NCBI GenBank assembly: GCA_011523195.1
Contig: WTHH01000102.1
Span: forward strand, 1-8,736
DNA length: 8,736 nucleotides
Source of the DNA: Verrucomicrobiales bacterium
GTDB taxonomy: Bacteria > Verrucomicrobiota > Verrucomicrobiia > Limisphaerales > UBA1096
Direction of reading: 5' to 3'
The notes under the pieces were generated by a model. The model was given only the letters and a program-made list of their open reading frames with translations, was not told where the DNA came from and made no database searches. The translations under genes were made by a program, and so were the position numbers. Every line of letters begins with the position of its first letter. The stretch's first letter is position 1. Below are positions 1 to 7,041 of this stretch, piece by piece.

Positions 1-949
1 CACGTTCATGAACACCGGCTCGATCATCGCCGGCCGACCCTCGATGGGCTCGTGGATCAACTACGGTCTCGGGAGCGAAAACAACGACCTGCCTGGCTTC
101 GTCGTATTGACTTCGGTCGGCGGCGGCCAGTCGCAACCGATCGCCGCGCGACAGTGGCACAGCGGTTTTTTGCCAAGCCGGTTCCAGGGCGTGCGCTTCC
201 GCAGCCAGGGCGACCCGGTGCTCTACGTAAACAATCCAGCCGGCGTCAACCGCGAGCAACAGGGCGACATCGTCAACACCGTGCAGGGCCTAAACCAACT
301 GGCGAACGAACAGTTTCGCGACCCGGAGATCGAGACTCGCATCGCCCAGTACGAGATGGCGTTTCGCATGCAGGCGAGCGTGCCGGAGTTGATGAATATC
401 TCCGACGAGCCACAGAACATTCTCGACATGTACGGCACCAAGGGCAGCGACGGCAGCTACGCCGGCAACTGCCTGCTTGCCCGTCGACTCGCTGAGCGTG
501 GCGTGCGTTTCATCCAGCTTTACCACCGTGGCTGGGATCATCATGGCGGAATCAAAAAAGGCATCGAGCACACAGCCGGGCTAGTCGACAAAGCCACTGC
601 GGCGCTGGTCACAGACCTCCGGCAACGCGGCATGCTCGACGACACGCTCATTGTTTACGGCGGCGAATTCGGGCGCACCCCGATGGCGCAGGGCAACGGG
701 CGCGACCACCACATTAAGGCCTTCTCCATGTGGCTCGCCGGGGCTGGAATCCGGGGCGGCGTCACCCACGGCGCGACGGATGACCTCGGCTATAATGCGG
801 TCAAGGACGTCGTGCACGTGCACGACCTGCACGCCACGATGCTGCATCTGCTCGGCATCCCGCACAAACAACTCACGTACCGCTTTCAGGGGCGTGACTT
901 CCGGTTGACGGACGTTCACGGAAACCTTGTCAAACCCATCCTGACATAG
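1..949 (+). CDS. DUF1501 family protein, 5'-truncated by window edge
   Basis: This is the C-terminal part of a DUF1501 protein, a family in the alkaline phosphatase/sulfatase-like fold superfamily. Members are exported and nearly always encoded next to DUF1549/DUF1553 proteins, and their substrate is not established. Reading is open from base 2 (codons for T-F before the methionine at base 8), and family members have about 150 residues before this point, so the ATG at 8 is internal and the start lies outside the window. Family hallmarks are visible: GRPSMGSW near the beginning, RFIQLYHRGWDHHG, GGEFGRT at 659-679, GRDHH at 698-712 (likely metal-ligand region), VHVHDLHATMLHLLG, and the terminal RLTDVHG. 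The stop is TAG at 947-949. It closely resembles the minus-strand DUF1501 at 7038-8480 (shared RIAQYEMAFRMQ, CLLARRLAER) and is less like the one at 3744-5246. Its PSD1 partner is presumably just upstream. It contains no copy of the iterated palindrome. Confidence 0.93.
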   Translation, partial: TFMNTGSIIAGRPSMGSWINYGLGSENNDLPGFVVLTSVGGGQSQPIAARQWHSGFLPSRFQGVRFRSQGDPVLYVNNPAGVNREQQGDIVNTVQGLNQLANEQFRDPEIETRIAQYEMAFRMQASVPELMNISDEPQNILDMYGTKGSDGSYAGNCLLARRLAERGVRFIQLYHRGWDHHGGIKKGIEHTAGLVDKATAALVTDLRQRGMLDDTLIVYGGEFGRTPMAQGNGRDHHIKAFSMWLAGAGIRGGVTHGATDDLGYNAVKDVVHVHDLHATMLHLLGIPHKQLTYRFQGRDFRLTDVHGNLVKPILT

Positions 950-1008
950 CGTGTAACACTTGATTTTCCGGGCGGGTTGGCTCAACTTTCTCCTGTCTCT
1001 CTTTGGGC
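950..1008. other. Short gap between modules, no signal recognised
   Basis: These 59 bases lie between the truncated DUF1501 gene and the PSD1 gene. I see no convincing hairpin terminator, promoter boxes or Shine-Dalgarno. Read-through transcription from the left module is possible, or the PSD1 promoter may be of a type I cannot recognise by eye. Confidence 0.5.
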
Positions 1009-3744
1009 ATGAGCCGGTTGATTCAAATGCTGTTTTTGCGAACATACCTGTGTGCCGTTTCCTTCGTCGGAATCATACTCTCGCTTGGCCAAGCGACCGT
1101 TTCTGCCGCGGAGGAAACCAAGACCTACCCCGAGGATCGATTTGCCATCTGGTCGCTCCAACCGATCGACCGACAGGCACCGCCTACGCTTGGCCAAGCG
1201 GACCGTGACTGGGCGCGCAACCCGATCGACCACTTCATCGCGGCCAAGCTCCGCGAAAAGCAGCTGACCCATTCCGCCGAGGCCGATCGCCGCACGCTGA
1301 TCCGCCGTGTGTACTACGACCTGCTTGGCCTACCGCCGACCCCGGATGACGTCCGCGAGTTCGTCGGCGACCCCGACCCTCTGGCCTACGAACAGCTGGT
1401 CGAGCGACTGCTCGCCTCTCCCCGCTACGGCGAACGCTGGGCACGCCACTGGCTGGACGTCGTCCACTACGGCGACACTCACGGTTACGACAAGGACAAG
1501 CCCCGCCCCAACGCCTGGCCATACCGCGACTACGTTGTCCGCGCCTTCAACAGCGACAAGCCGTACAGCCGCTTCGTGCAGGAACAGGTCGCCGGAGACG
1601 CGTTGTTTCCAAACACGCGGGACGGCATCGAGGGGCTCGGATTCATCTCCGCCGGCCCGTGGGATTTCATCGGGCACGCCGAGGTGCCGGAGACCAAGCT
1701 CGACGGCCGAATCGCCCGAAATATCGACCGAGACGACATGGTGAAGAACACGATGAACACCTTCATCAGCACCACCGTGCAATGCGCCCGCTGCCACGAT
1801 CACAAGTTCGACGCGGTCAACATGACCGACTATTACCGCATGCAAGCCGTCTTTGCCGCGCTCGACCGAGCAGATCGCGAATACCACCCCGACCCGGTGA
1901 CGGCTAAAAAACAGGCGGCGCTCAAAAAACAAATCGCGGAACATCAGGCCGCGCTAAAACAGATTGAAGGCGACATCCAGGCCAAGGGCGGCACCAAGCT
2001 TACGGAACTCACTAAACAACTCGGCGAACTTCGCAAACAATCCACGACCAAGCCACGGCCCGAGTCCGGTTACCACAGCCAGATCGTCGCCAAGCCGGAT
2101 ATCACCAAATGGGTGCAGGTCGACCTCGGCGAACCTGTGGAGATCGCGCGCGTCACGCTGGTCGGCACTCACGATAGCTACAACAATATCGGCGACGGAT
2201 TCGGTTTTCCCGTTCGCTACAAACTCGAGGCATCGAACGATGCCAAGTTCGCCGAGGACACCGTCCTCATCGCCGACCGCACCGGCGTTGACCAGCGCAA
2301 CCCGGGAATCGCCCCGCAACATTTCAAGTCCAACGGAGCCAAGCGCCGTTACGTTCGCCTGACCGCCACCAAGCTGGTCGAGCGAAAAGACGACTTCATT
2401 CTCGCAGTGGCTGAACTGCAGGTGCGCGATGCCTCCGGCAACAACCTGGCCAGGGGCAAAACCGTCACCGCGCTCGACTCCATCGAGGCACCGCCCCGCT
2501 GGCAGCGAATCAACCTCGTCGATGGACACTACATCGGCCAAACCGCCGACCCGGACTTGGCCAAGCGCCTGGCCGACACCGAGGCGGCACACGCAGATTT
2601 GATCAACTCCATCATCAAGGGCGAGATTGCCGACAAACGCAACCGGGCACAGGCCGCTCTGGCCAAATCCGAGGCCGCGATGAAGGCGCTGCCCAAGCCG
2701 CAACGCGTCTACGTCGGCAAGGTTCACACCGGCGGCGGTGCCTTTCGCGGAACCGGCCATGAAGGCGGCAAGCCGCGCACCATTCGCGTGCTGCACCGGG
2801 GCGACATGAGCCAACCGAGGGACGAAGTCGGCCCCGGCACACTGCGCTTGACCAAACGCGACGACGGCACGTTTGATCTCTCAGGCGACCACACGGAGAG
2901 CGACCGGCGCGTCGCCCTCGCCCGCTGGCTCACAAAAACGGATAACCCGCTCACATGGCGTTCCATCGTCAACCGCATCTGGCAGTACCATTTCGGCACT
3001 GGCATCGTGGCGACGCCCAACGACTTCGGCGAGATGGGCGCCCGGCCAACCCACCCGCAACTGCTCGACTGGCTGGCGGCAGAGTTTCGCGACAACGGCC
3101 AGTCGCTCAAGCAACTGCATCGGCTCATCCTCACCAGCGCCACCTACCGGCAGTCATCCGCAACAATCGAGGCATACGAGAACATCGACAGCCAAAACCG
3201 ATTCCTCTGGCGCATGAACCGCCGCCAGCTTGAGGCCGAGGCCTTGCGCGACTCCGTGCTCGTTTTGTCCGGCAAGATGAAATTCCAAATGTACGGCCCC
3301 GGTTTCCGGGACTTCGTGCTCGAGCATCCGCAGCACTCGCCACACTACGTATATTACAAGCACGACCCCGAGGATGTCCGCATCCACCGCCGCTCAGTCT
3401 ACCGCTTCCTCGTGCGCTCACAGCAGCAGCCGTTCATGACCACGCTCAACTGCGCCGACCCCTCGCAACAGGTGGCCCGGCGTGACGAAGCCATCACCGC
3501 ACTGCAATCGCTCGCCCTGCTCAACAACAAGCTGATGGTCTCGATGGCCCGGCACTTCGCCAACGACCTCGAGCAATCCCAACCGGATACAACGTCCGCG
3601 GTGACTGAAGCATTTTTCCGCACCGTGGGCCGTGCCCCCAACACCAACGAGGCCGCCGACCTCGCCGCCTACGCAAAACAACACGGCTTGGCCAACGCCT
3701 GCCGCCTGCTGTTCAACCTCAACGAATTCTCCTTTGTCGACTAA
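1009..3744 (+). CDS. DUF1549/DUF1553 (PSD1-type) exported protein with inserted discoidin-like domain
   Basis: This is a 911-residue exported protein of the Planctomycete/Verrucomicrobia PSD1 type, function unknown. A Sec signal peptide occupies residues 1 to about 34 and ends near TVSA-AEE. DUF1549 follows (about 67-285) with NPIDHFI, LPPTPDDV and RYGERWARHWLD; it includes C259-A-R-C262-H263, a CxxCH-like motif normal for this family. A charged, probably coiled-coil linker (about 300-345) leads to a discoidin (F5/8 type C)-like beta domain (about 365-505: WVQVDLG, YKLEASND, YVRLTAT, VAELQVRD). DUF1553 starts near 632 (RWLT, NPLTWRSIVNRIWQYHFG, LNDFG-like NDFGEMG, SATYRQSS). A leading PSCyt1 cytochrome domain is absent. 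ATG 1009 was chosen; TTG 1003 and ATG 1027 would also leave a signal peptide, and none has a clear Shine-Dalgarno. The stop overlaps the next start (TAATG), implying translational coupling. Two palindrome copies add LGQA at residues 26-29 and 61-64. Confidence 0.93.
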   Translation: MSRLIQMLFLRTYLCAVSFVGIILSLGQATVSAAEETKTYPEDRFAIWSLQPIDRQAPPTLGQADRDWARNPIDHFIAAKLREKQLTHSAEADRRTLIRRVYYDLLGLPPTPDDVREFVGDPDPLAYEQLVERLLASPRYGERWARHWLDVVHYGDTHGYDKDKPRPNAWPYRDYVVRAFNSDKPYSRFVQEQVAGDALFPNTRDGIEGLGFISAGPWDFIGHAEVPETKLDGRIARNIDRDDMVKNTMNTFISTTVQCARCHDHKFDAVNMTDYYRMQAVFAALDRADREYHPDPVTAKKQAALKKQIAEHQAALKQIEGDIQAKGGTKLTELTKQLGELRKQSTTKPRPESGYHSQIVAKPDITKWVQVDLGEPVEIARVTLVGTHDSYNNIGDGFGFPVRYKLEASNDAKFAEDTVLIADRTGVDQRNPGIAPQHFKSNGAKRRYVRLTATKLVERKDDFILAVAELQVRDASGNNLARGKTVTALDSIEAPPRWQRINLVDGHYIGQTADPDLAKRLADTEAAHADLINSIIKGEIADKRNRAQAALAKSEAAMKALPKPQRVYVGKVHTGGGAFRGTGHEGGKPRTIRVLHRGDMSQPRDEVGPGTLRLTKRDDGTFDLSGDHTESDRRVALARWLTKTDNPLTWRSIVNRIWQYHFGTGIVATPNDFGEMGARPTHPQLLDWLAAEFRDNGQSLKQLHRLILTSATYRQSSATIEAYENIDSQNRFLWRMNRRQLEAEALRDSVLVLSGKMKFQMYGPGFRDFVLEHPQHSPHYVYYKHDPEDVRIHRRSVYRFLVRSQQQPFMTTLNCADPSQQVARRDEAITALQSLALLNNKLMVSMARHFANDLEQSQPDTTSAVTEAFFRTVGRAPNTNEAADLAAYAKQHGLANACRLLFNLNEFSFVD
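1082..1095. repeat. Iterated palindrome copy 1 (CGCTTGGCCAAGCG)
   Basis: This is a perfect 14-base palindrome, extended to 16 bases (1081-1096) by a flanking T/A pair. It lies in the PSD1 gene and is read TCG CTT GGC CAA GCG, giving S-L-G-Q-A, in the C-terminal part of the signal peptide (residues 25-29). Confidence 0.95.
1187..1200. repeat. Iterated palindrome copy 2
   Basis: This is a perfect 14-base palindrome whose flanks (A, G) do not pair. It lies in the PSD1 gene and is read ACG CTT GGC CAA GCG, giving T-L-G-Q-A at residues 60-64, in the linker just before the first conserved DUF1549 motif (W-A-R-N-P-I-D). Confidence 0.95.
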
Positions 3745-3746
3745 TG
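3742..3746 (+). other. TAATG stop/start overlap coupling PSD1 to DUF1501
   Basis: The TAA stop of the PSD1 gene and the ATG of the DUF1501 gene share one A. No Shine-Dalgarno precedes the ATG, so the downstream gene is probably translated by ribosomes finishing the upstream one. The minus-strand pair has the same arrangement, including the following TC. Confidence 0.8.
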
Positions 3747-5246
3747 TCATCCGCTGCCTCATCTCAATCAAACCAAGCGCTTGGCCAAGCGCACAGCCGA
3801 CGTGATTTTCTCTGGCGCTCCGGCGGCGGGCTGGGCGGCATCGCGCTGGCCGGGATGCTCGGACGCGACGGTGTCCTTGCGGCCACGGAGGCAACACGCC
3901 AACCGATCGGCCTGCACCACGCGCCCAAGGCCAAACGGGTGATTCAGTTGTTCATGGGCGGCGCGGCGAGTCATGTCGACCTGTTTGATTTCAAGCCGGA
4001 ACTGATCAAGCGCCACGGCGAAAAGTGGGACCCTGGCGAGACAGTCGAACTGTTCCAAAGCTCCCCGGGCAAGACATTCAAGTCGCCGTGGGAATGGGCG
4101 CAACACGGCCAGTGCGGCAAGCCGCTGACCTCAATCGTCTCGGAACTGGGCGAGTGTGTCGACGACATGGCGTTCATTCACAACGTGGTTGGCAAAACCG
4201 GCGTGCACAGCCAGGCGACCTATCTGCAAGCCACCGGATTTCAACGGCCCGGTTTTCCCGGCATGGGCGCGTGGGTGAGCTACGGGCTGGGCAGCCTCAA
4301 CGACAACCTGCCGACGTTTGTCGTGCTACCGGATCATCGAGGGTACGCCTCCAACGGCCCGAAGAACTGGAGTTCCGCTTTTCTGCCGGCATTGCACCAG
4401 GGCACCACACTGTTCCCCGGCCGGGCCAACCCGATCGCGGATCTTCATCCACCGAAGGGTTCGTTCGTCACAGCTAAAAGCGAGGCTGCGGCTCAGTCTC
4501 TGCTGGCCAAGTTCAACCGCGAACACGCCGCCAGTCGCGAGGCTGATTCCCGGCTGGACGCCCGCATCAAGTCGTACGAACTCGCCGCACGCATGCAACT
4601 CAGCGCACCCGAGGCGCTGGACATCTCCCACGAACCGGCGCACATAAAGCGCCTTTACGGGCTCGACCACAACGTCCAGACCTGGCCCAAGGAGATCAAC
4701 GAGATCGAGGAGATCGATTACTTTTCCCGCAAGTGCCTAGTCGCCCGGCGACTACTCGAGCGCGGGGTACGGTTCATCCAGATTTGGTCCGGCAACGACA
4801 ACGGATTTCCGAGGCGCAATTGGGATTCACATGAGGACATAAAGCGTGACCACGGCCCTCTCTCGCGAGGCATGGCCCGTGGCGCCGCCGCGTTAATGCT
4901 CGACCTCAAACAACGCGGCATGCTCGAGGACACGCTGATCCTCTGGACGACTGAGTTTGGCCGGATGCCGTGCGCCCAGGGCAGCAAGGGCCGCGATCAC
5001 AACCCGTTCGTGTTCACCAACTGGCTCGCCGGTGGTGGCATCCGCGGCGGGGTGACTCACGGCGAAAGCGACCAATGGGGCTTCCGCCCGGCCGACCGGA
5101 ACAACCCGACGAGCTGCCACGACATCCACGCCACGATCCTTCACCAACTGGGCATCGACCACGAGCAGCTCACCGTGCGCCACGACGGAATTGACCGTAG
5201 ATTGACCGATGTGCACGGTCATGTCATACATCCGATTTTAACCTAA
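3744..5246 (+). CDS. DUF1501 family exported protein (Tat-type leader)
   Basis: This is a full-length DUF1501 protein of 500 residues, partner of the PSD1 gene just upstream; its ATG shares one base with that gene's TAA stop. The N-terminus has a twin-arginine-type leader, S18-R-R-D-F-L followed by a Gly/Ala-rich hydrophobic stretch (about 26-48), as is usual in this family, so export of the folded protein is likely. The core begins at APKAKRVIQLF. Further hallmarks are GVRFIQIW, TTEFGR (402-407), GRDHN (416-420), HDIHATILHQLG and RLTDVHG. It differs from the other two DUF1501 proteins here: it has a longer insert around 4670-4850 (including WSGNDNGFPRRNWDSHEDIKR), TEFGR instead of GEFGR, and GRDHN instead of GRDHH. 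Both variants occur in the family, so this marks a subfamily rather than a defect. A palindrome copy encodes LGQA at residues 13-16, just ahead of the twin arginines. Confidence 0.95.
   Translation: MSSAASSQSNQALGQAHSRRDFLWRSGGGLGGIALAGMLGRDGVLAATEATRQPIGLHHAPKAKRVIQLFMGGAASHVDLFDFKPELIKRHGEKWDPGETVELFQSSPGKTFKSPWEWAQHGQCGKPLTSIVSELGECVDDMAFIHNVVGKTGVHSQATYLQATGFQRPGFPGMGAWVSYGLGSLNDNLPTFVVLPDHRGYASNGPKNWSSAFLPALHQGTTLFPGRANPIADLHPPKGSFVTAKSEAAAQSLLAKFNREHAASREADSRLDARIKSYELAARMQLSAPEALDISHEPAHIKRLYGLDHNVQTWPKEINEIEEIDYFSRKCLVARRLLERGVRFIQIWSGNDNGFPRRNWDSHEDIKRDHGPLSRGMARGAAALMLDLKQRGMLEDTLILWTTEFGRMPCAQGSKGRDHNPFVFTNWLAGGGIRGGVTHGESDQWGFRPADRNNPTSCHDIHATILHQLGIDHEQLTVRHDGIDRRLTDVHGHVIHPILT
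3777..3792. repeat. Iterated palindrome copy 3 (16-base form, within a period-12 tandem)
   Basis: The core with one added G/C pair gives a 16-base perfect palindrome. It is preceded by CCAA, so 3773-3792 reads as one and two-thirds units of a 12-base direct repeat (CCAAGCGC twice, separated by TTGG). It encodes Q-A-L-G-Q-A near the N-terminus of the DUF1501 protein, ahead of the twin arginines. Confidence 0.95.
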
Positions 5247-5255
5247 AGAAACAAA

Positions 5256-6056
5256 ATGAAAACTCCACGCTCCCACTCCGGATTCACCCTGATCGAGTTA
5301 TTGGTGGTGATCGCGATTATTGCAATCCTTGCAGGTCTGCTCCTTCCTGCATTGGCTAAGGCAAAACAATCTGCTGTCAAGACCCATTGCGCTAGTAATA
5401 TGAAGCAATGGGGCATAGGTACAATTATGTACGCTGGCGACAATGATGACTACTTTCCCGACAACACCAGAGGACAGCATACAAGTTGGGTGAGTAAAGA
5501 AGTTGCTGAATTCTGGGAGAAATACATTATGCCCCAAAAATTTGACTCCAATAAAAGGAAGAAGGATCGAGGACATGTGATTTTTTGTCCATCTGACGAA
5601 TGGCATAGAGAAGCAGATTTATGGAGAAATAGCGCCACACAATATCCCATTCTGACCGGATATTTTTGGTTGCCTCATCGCCTTCTTAACTCTTGGGGAT
5701 ATAACGTAAATGGATTGGAAGGCAAAGCTAGTAAAGGAGTGGCAGGTTGGCATTCGAGAAAAAAAATAAACCAAGCTGTTTTTCCGGGTAGCCCTTCACA
5801 AGTCCCTACTTTGGTTGATAGGATTCAGGGTTTTGGATCTTTTAGTGGAGGCAAACTGAAAATGAATAACTGGTACACTGACTCCGGAGGAAAGAGCATT
5901 CCAACAGCTAACCATCCAACGGGACCAAAAGGCGAGCCGCCCGGTGGCAACTTCCTTATGACCGACGGGCATGTAGAATGGTTTAAACTGAGTCAGGTCG
6001 AGTTAGGTTCCAATGGCGGCAGTTGGCAGTGTATTTACAAGGCGCCAGTGGATTAG
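5256..6056 (+). CDS. Prepilin-type N-terminal cleavage/methylation protein (type II secretion pseudopilin-like)
   Basis: This is a 266-residue protein with a classic class III (prepilin) leader: a short basic start, the peptidase site G9-F10 followed by TLIE with E14 at mature position +5, and a hydrophobic helix to about residue 33 ending LLPALAKAK. It would be cleaved and N-methylated by a prepilin peptidase and held in the inner membrane or assembled in a pseudopilus. The C-terminal domain carries GGNFLMTDGHVEW (DGHVEW at 237-242), typical of the very large verrucomicrobial/planctomycetal family of such proteins, whose role is mostly unknown. It starts 9 bases after the DUF1501 stop with only a weak purine stretch (AAAGAAAC) before the ATG. 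Composition differs sharply from its neighbours: by hand count, 5521-5580 is 22 of 60 G+C and 5581-5640 is 25 of 60, against roughly 60% around it. That suggests recent arrival or relaxed codon use. Confidence 0.93.
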   Translation: MKTPRSHSGFTLIELLVVIAIIAILAGLLLPALAKAKQSAVKTHCASNMKQWGIGTIMYAGDNDDYFPDNTRGQHTSWVSKEVAEFWEKYIMPQKFDSNKRKKDRGHVIFCPSDEWHREADLWRNSATQYPILTGYFWLPHRLLNSWGYNVNGLEGKASKGVAGWHSRKKINQAVFPGSPSQVPTLVDRIQGFGSFSGGKLKMNNWYTDSGGKSIPTANHPTGPKGEPPGGNFLMTDGHVEWFKLSQVELGSNGGSWQCIYKAPVD

Positions 6057-6063
6057 GCCGCTA

Positions 6064-7041
6064 ATGATTCACCGCATCGTGGTCATCGCTGCAGTCGTTG
6101 CGCTTGGCCAAGCGCAAATGGCTGCGCAGATTCGTCTAGCCAAGACCTGTACTGTCCACTTCGCAACACCAGAACAGGGCAAATCCCGATTGGCCAAGCA
6201 CGATGCTTACATCAAGGGGCTAAGTCCGTTCGAGCGCGCGGCCAAGATTCAAAAAGCCGGCCCGGTCTCCACGGAGCAGTACATCGAATTCATCCAAAAA
6301 CAGACACTCCAGTGGACCGACGACGAAAAGGCCAAACTAAAGGAGATCATCCTGACAGCAGCACCCAAGCTCACCCCCTACTCCAGCCATTTCCCCTCCG
6401 ACATTTATCTCATTAAGACCACCGGCAAGGATGAAGGAGGTGCGCCCTACACCCGAGGCGTGAGCATCGTTCTACCGCAGCGGTCAATACGACAGGCTTC
6501 GAAGGGGTTGGAGCGGCTTTTTTACCACGAGTTATTCCACATCATCTCGCGCAACAACACCCAACTCCGTGATGAACTTTACGCGCTCATTGGGTTTCAC
6601 CCCTGCGGCGTGGTGTCGCTGCCGGATGACTTGATGCCCCGGCGCATCAGCAACCCCGATGCCCCCGTCGTCGAGCACTGCATCCGGGTCACGGAAAACG
6701 ACATGCCACACTGGGTCGCGCCGGTTTTGTTTTCGCGCATCCCCGAGTACGACCCCAAGGTCGGGGGCACGTTCTTTCGCTATCTGGAGATGCGACTCAT
6801 GGCCATCGACCGCGACACGGCCAAGCCGATTTTGAGAGACGATAAGCCGGTCATGTTTCAACCAAGGGAAGTGGAGGGATTTTTCGAGCAGATCGGAAAC
6901 AACACCAGCTACATCCTGCACCCGGAGGAAACGCTCGCGAACAACTTCGTGTTCCTGATCACAAAAAAACAGGGCCTCACCAACCCGGAGATCCCGGAAA
7001 AAATCGAGGCCATCCTCCTCAAACCGGAGTCAAAAAACTAG
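6064..7041 (+). CDS. Secreted zincin-like protein with HExxH motif (putative metallopeptidase)
   Basis: This is a 325-residue protein that I do not recognise as a named family. An N-terminal Sec signal (M1 to about A17 or A21) is followed by a soluble region. It contains H155-E-L-F-H159, the HExxH zinc motif of metallopeptidases, and downstream H286-P-E-E-T-L-A-N-N-F295, where E288 or E289 could be the third zinc ligand of a gluzincin-like site. The Y-HELFH-I-I-S-R context and the 130-residue spacing fit a small gluzincin, but peptidase activity is inference. ATG 6064 was chosen because an earlier in-frame ATG at 6013 overlaps the pilin-like gene and would put about 17 residues ahead of the signal. 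It follows the pilin-like stop by 7 bases, so it is probably co-transcribed. A palindrome copy encodes L14-G-Q-A17, exactly at the likely signal-peptidase site. The stop TAG overlaps the convergent gene's stop. Confidence 0.8.
   Translation: MIHRIVVIAAVVALGQAQMAAQIRLAKTCTVHFATPEQGKSRLAKHDAYIKGLSPFERAAKIQKAGPVSTEQYIEFIQKQTLQWTDDEKAKLKEIILTAAPKLTPYSSHFPSDIYLIKTTGKDEGGAPYTRGVSIVLPQRSIRQASKGLERLFYHELFHIISRNNTQLRDELYALIGFHPCGVVSLPDDLMPRRISNPDAPVVEHCIRVTENDMPHWVAPVLFSRIPEYDPKVGGTFFRYLEMRLMAIDRDTAKPILRDDKPVMFQPREVEGFFEQIGNNTSYILHPEETLANNFVFLITKKQGLTNPEIPEKIEAILLKPESKN
6098..6117. repeat. Iterated palindrome copy 4 (longest, 20-base perfect palindrome)
   Basis: The 14-base core at 6101-6114 is extended by three pairing bases on each side, the longest perfect form in the window. 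It begins 34 bases after the ATG of the metallopeptidase-like gene and encodes A-L-G-Q-A at the signal-peptide end. The transcript could fold into an 8-pair stem with a GGCC loop. Confidence 0.95.
7038..7041. other. Convergent genes sharing CTAG as both stop codons
   Basis: TAG at 7039-7041 ends the plus-strand metallopeptidase-like gene, and TAG on the minus strand (7040 to 7038) ends the DUF1501 gene. The two coding regions overlap by four bases, so any bidirectional terminator would have to lie inside coding sequence; I see no clear hairpin plus U-tract there. Confidence 0.85.

Noticed and set aside
8..10. ATG at base 8 as a real start of the left DUF1501 gene
   Set aside because: The frame is open upstream (T-F), and DUF1501 proteins need an N-terminal leader and the APKAKRVI region before this point.
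1321..1336. CTGCTTGGCCTACCGC as a degenerate palindrome copy
   Set aside because: It encodes the conserved DUF1549 motif D-L-L-G-L-P-P-T-P, which accounts for the resemblance.
1783..1797. CxxCH (CARCH) as evidence of a c-type cytochrome domain in the PSD1 protein
   Set aside because: This motif is a normal part of DUF1549 (CxRCHDH). A separate PSCyt1 cytochrome domain is not present, so heme attachment cannot be claimed from it.
1954..2814. Long open frame on the minus strand (286 codons) opposite the PSD1 gene
   Set aside because: It is antisense to a clearly conserved protein, has no recognisable domain, and is expected in GC-rich sequence with strong third-position bias.
6013..6063. Earlier in-frame ATG for the metallopeptidase-like gene
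   Set aside because: It overlaps the pilin-like coding region by over 40 bases and places a non-signal segment before an obvious signal peptide starting at 6064.
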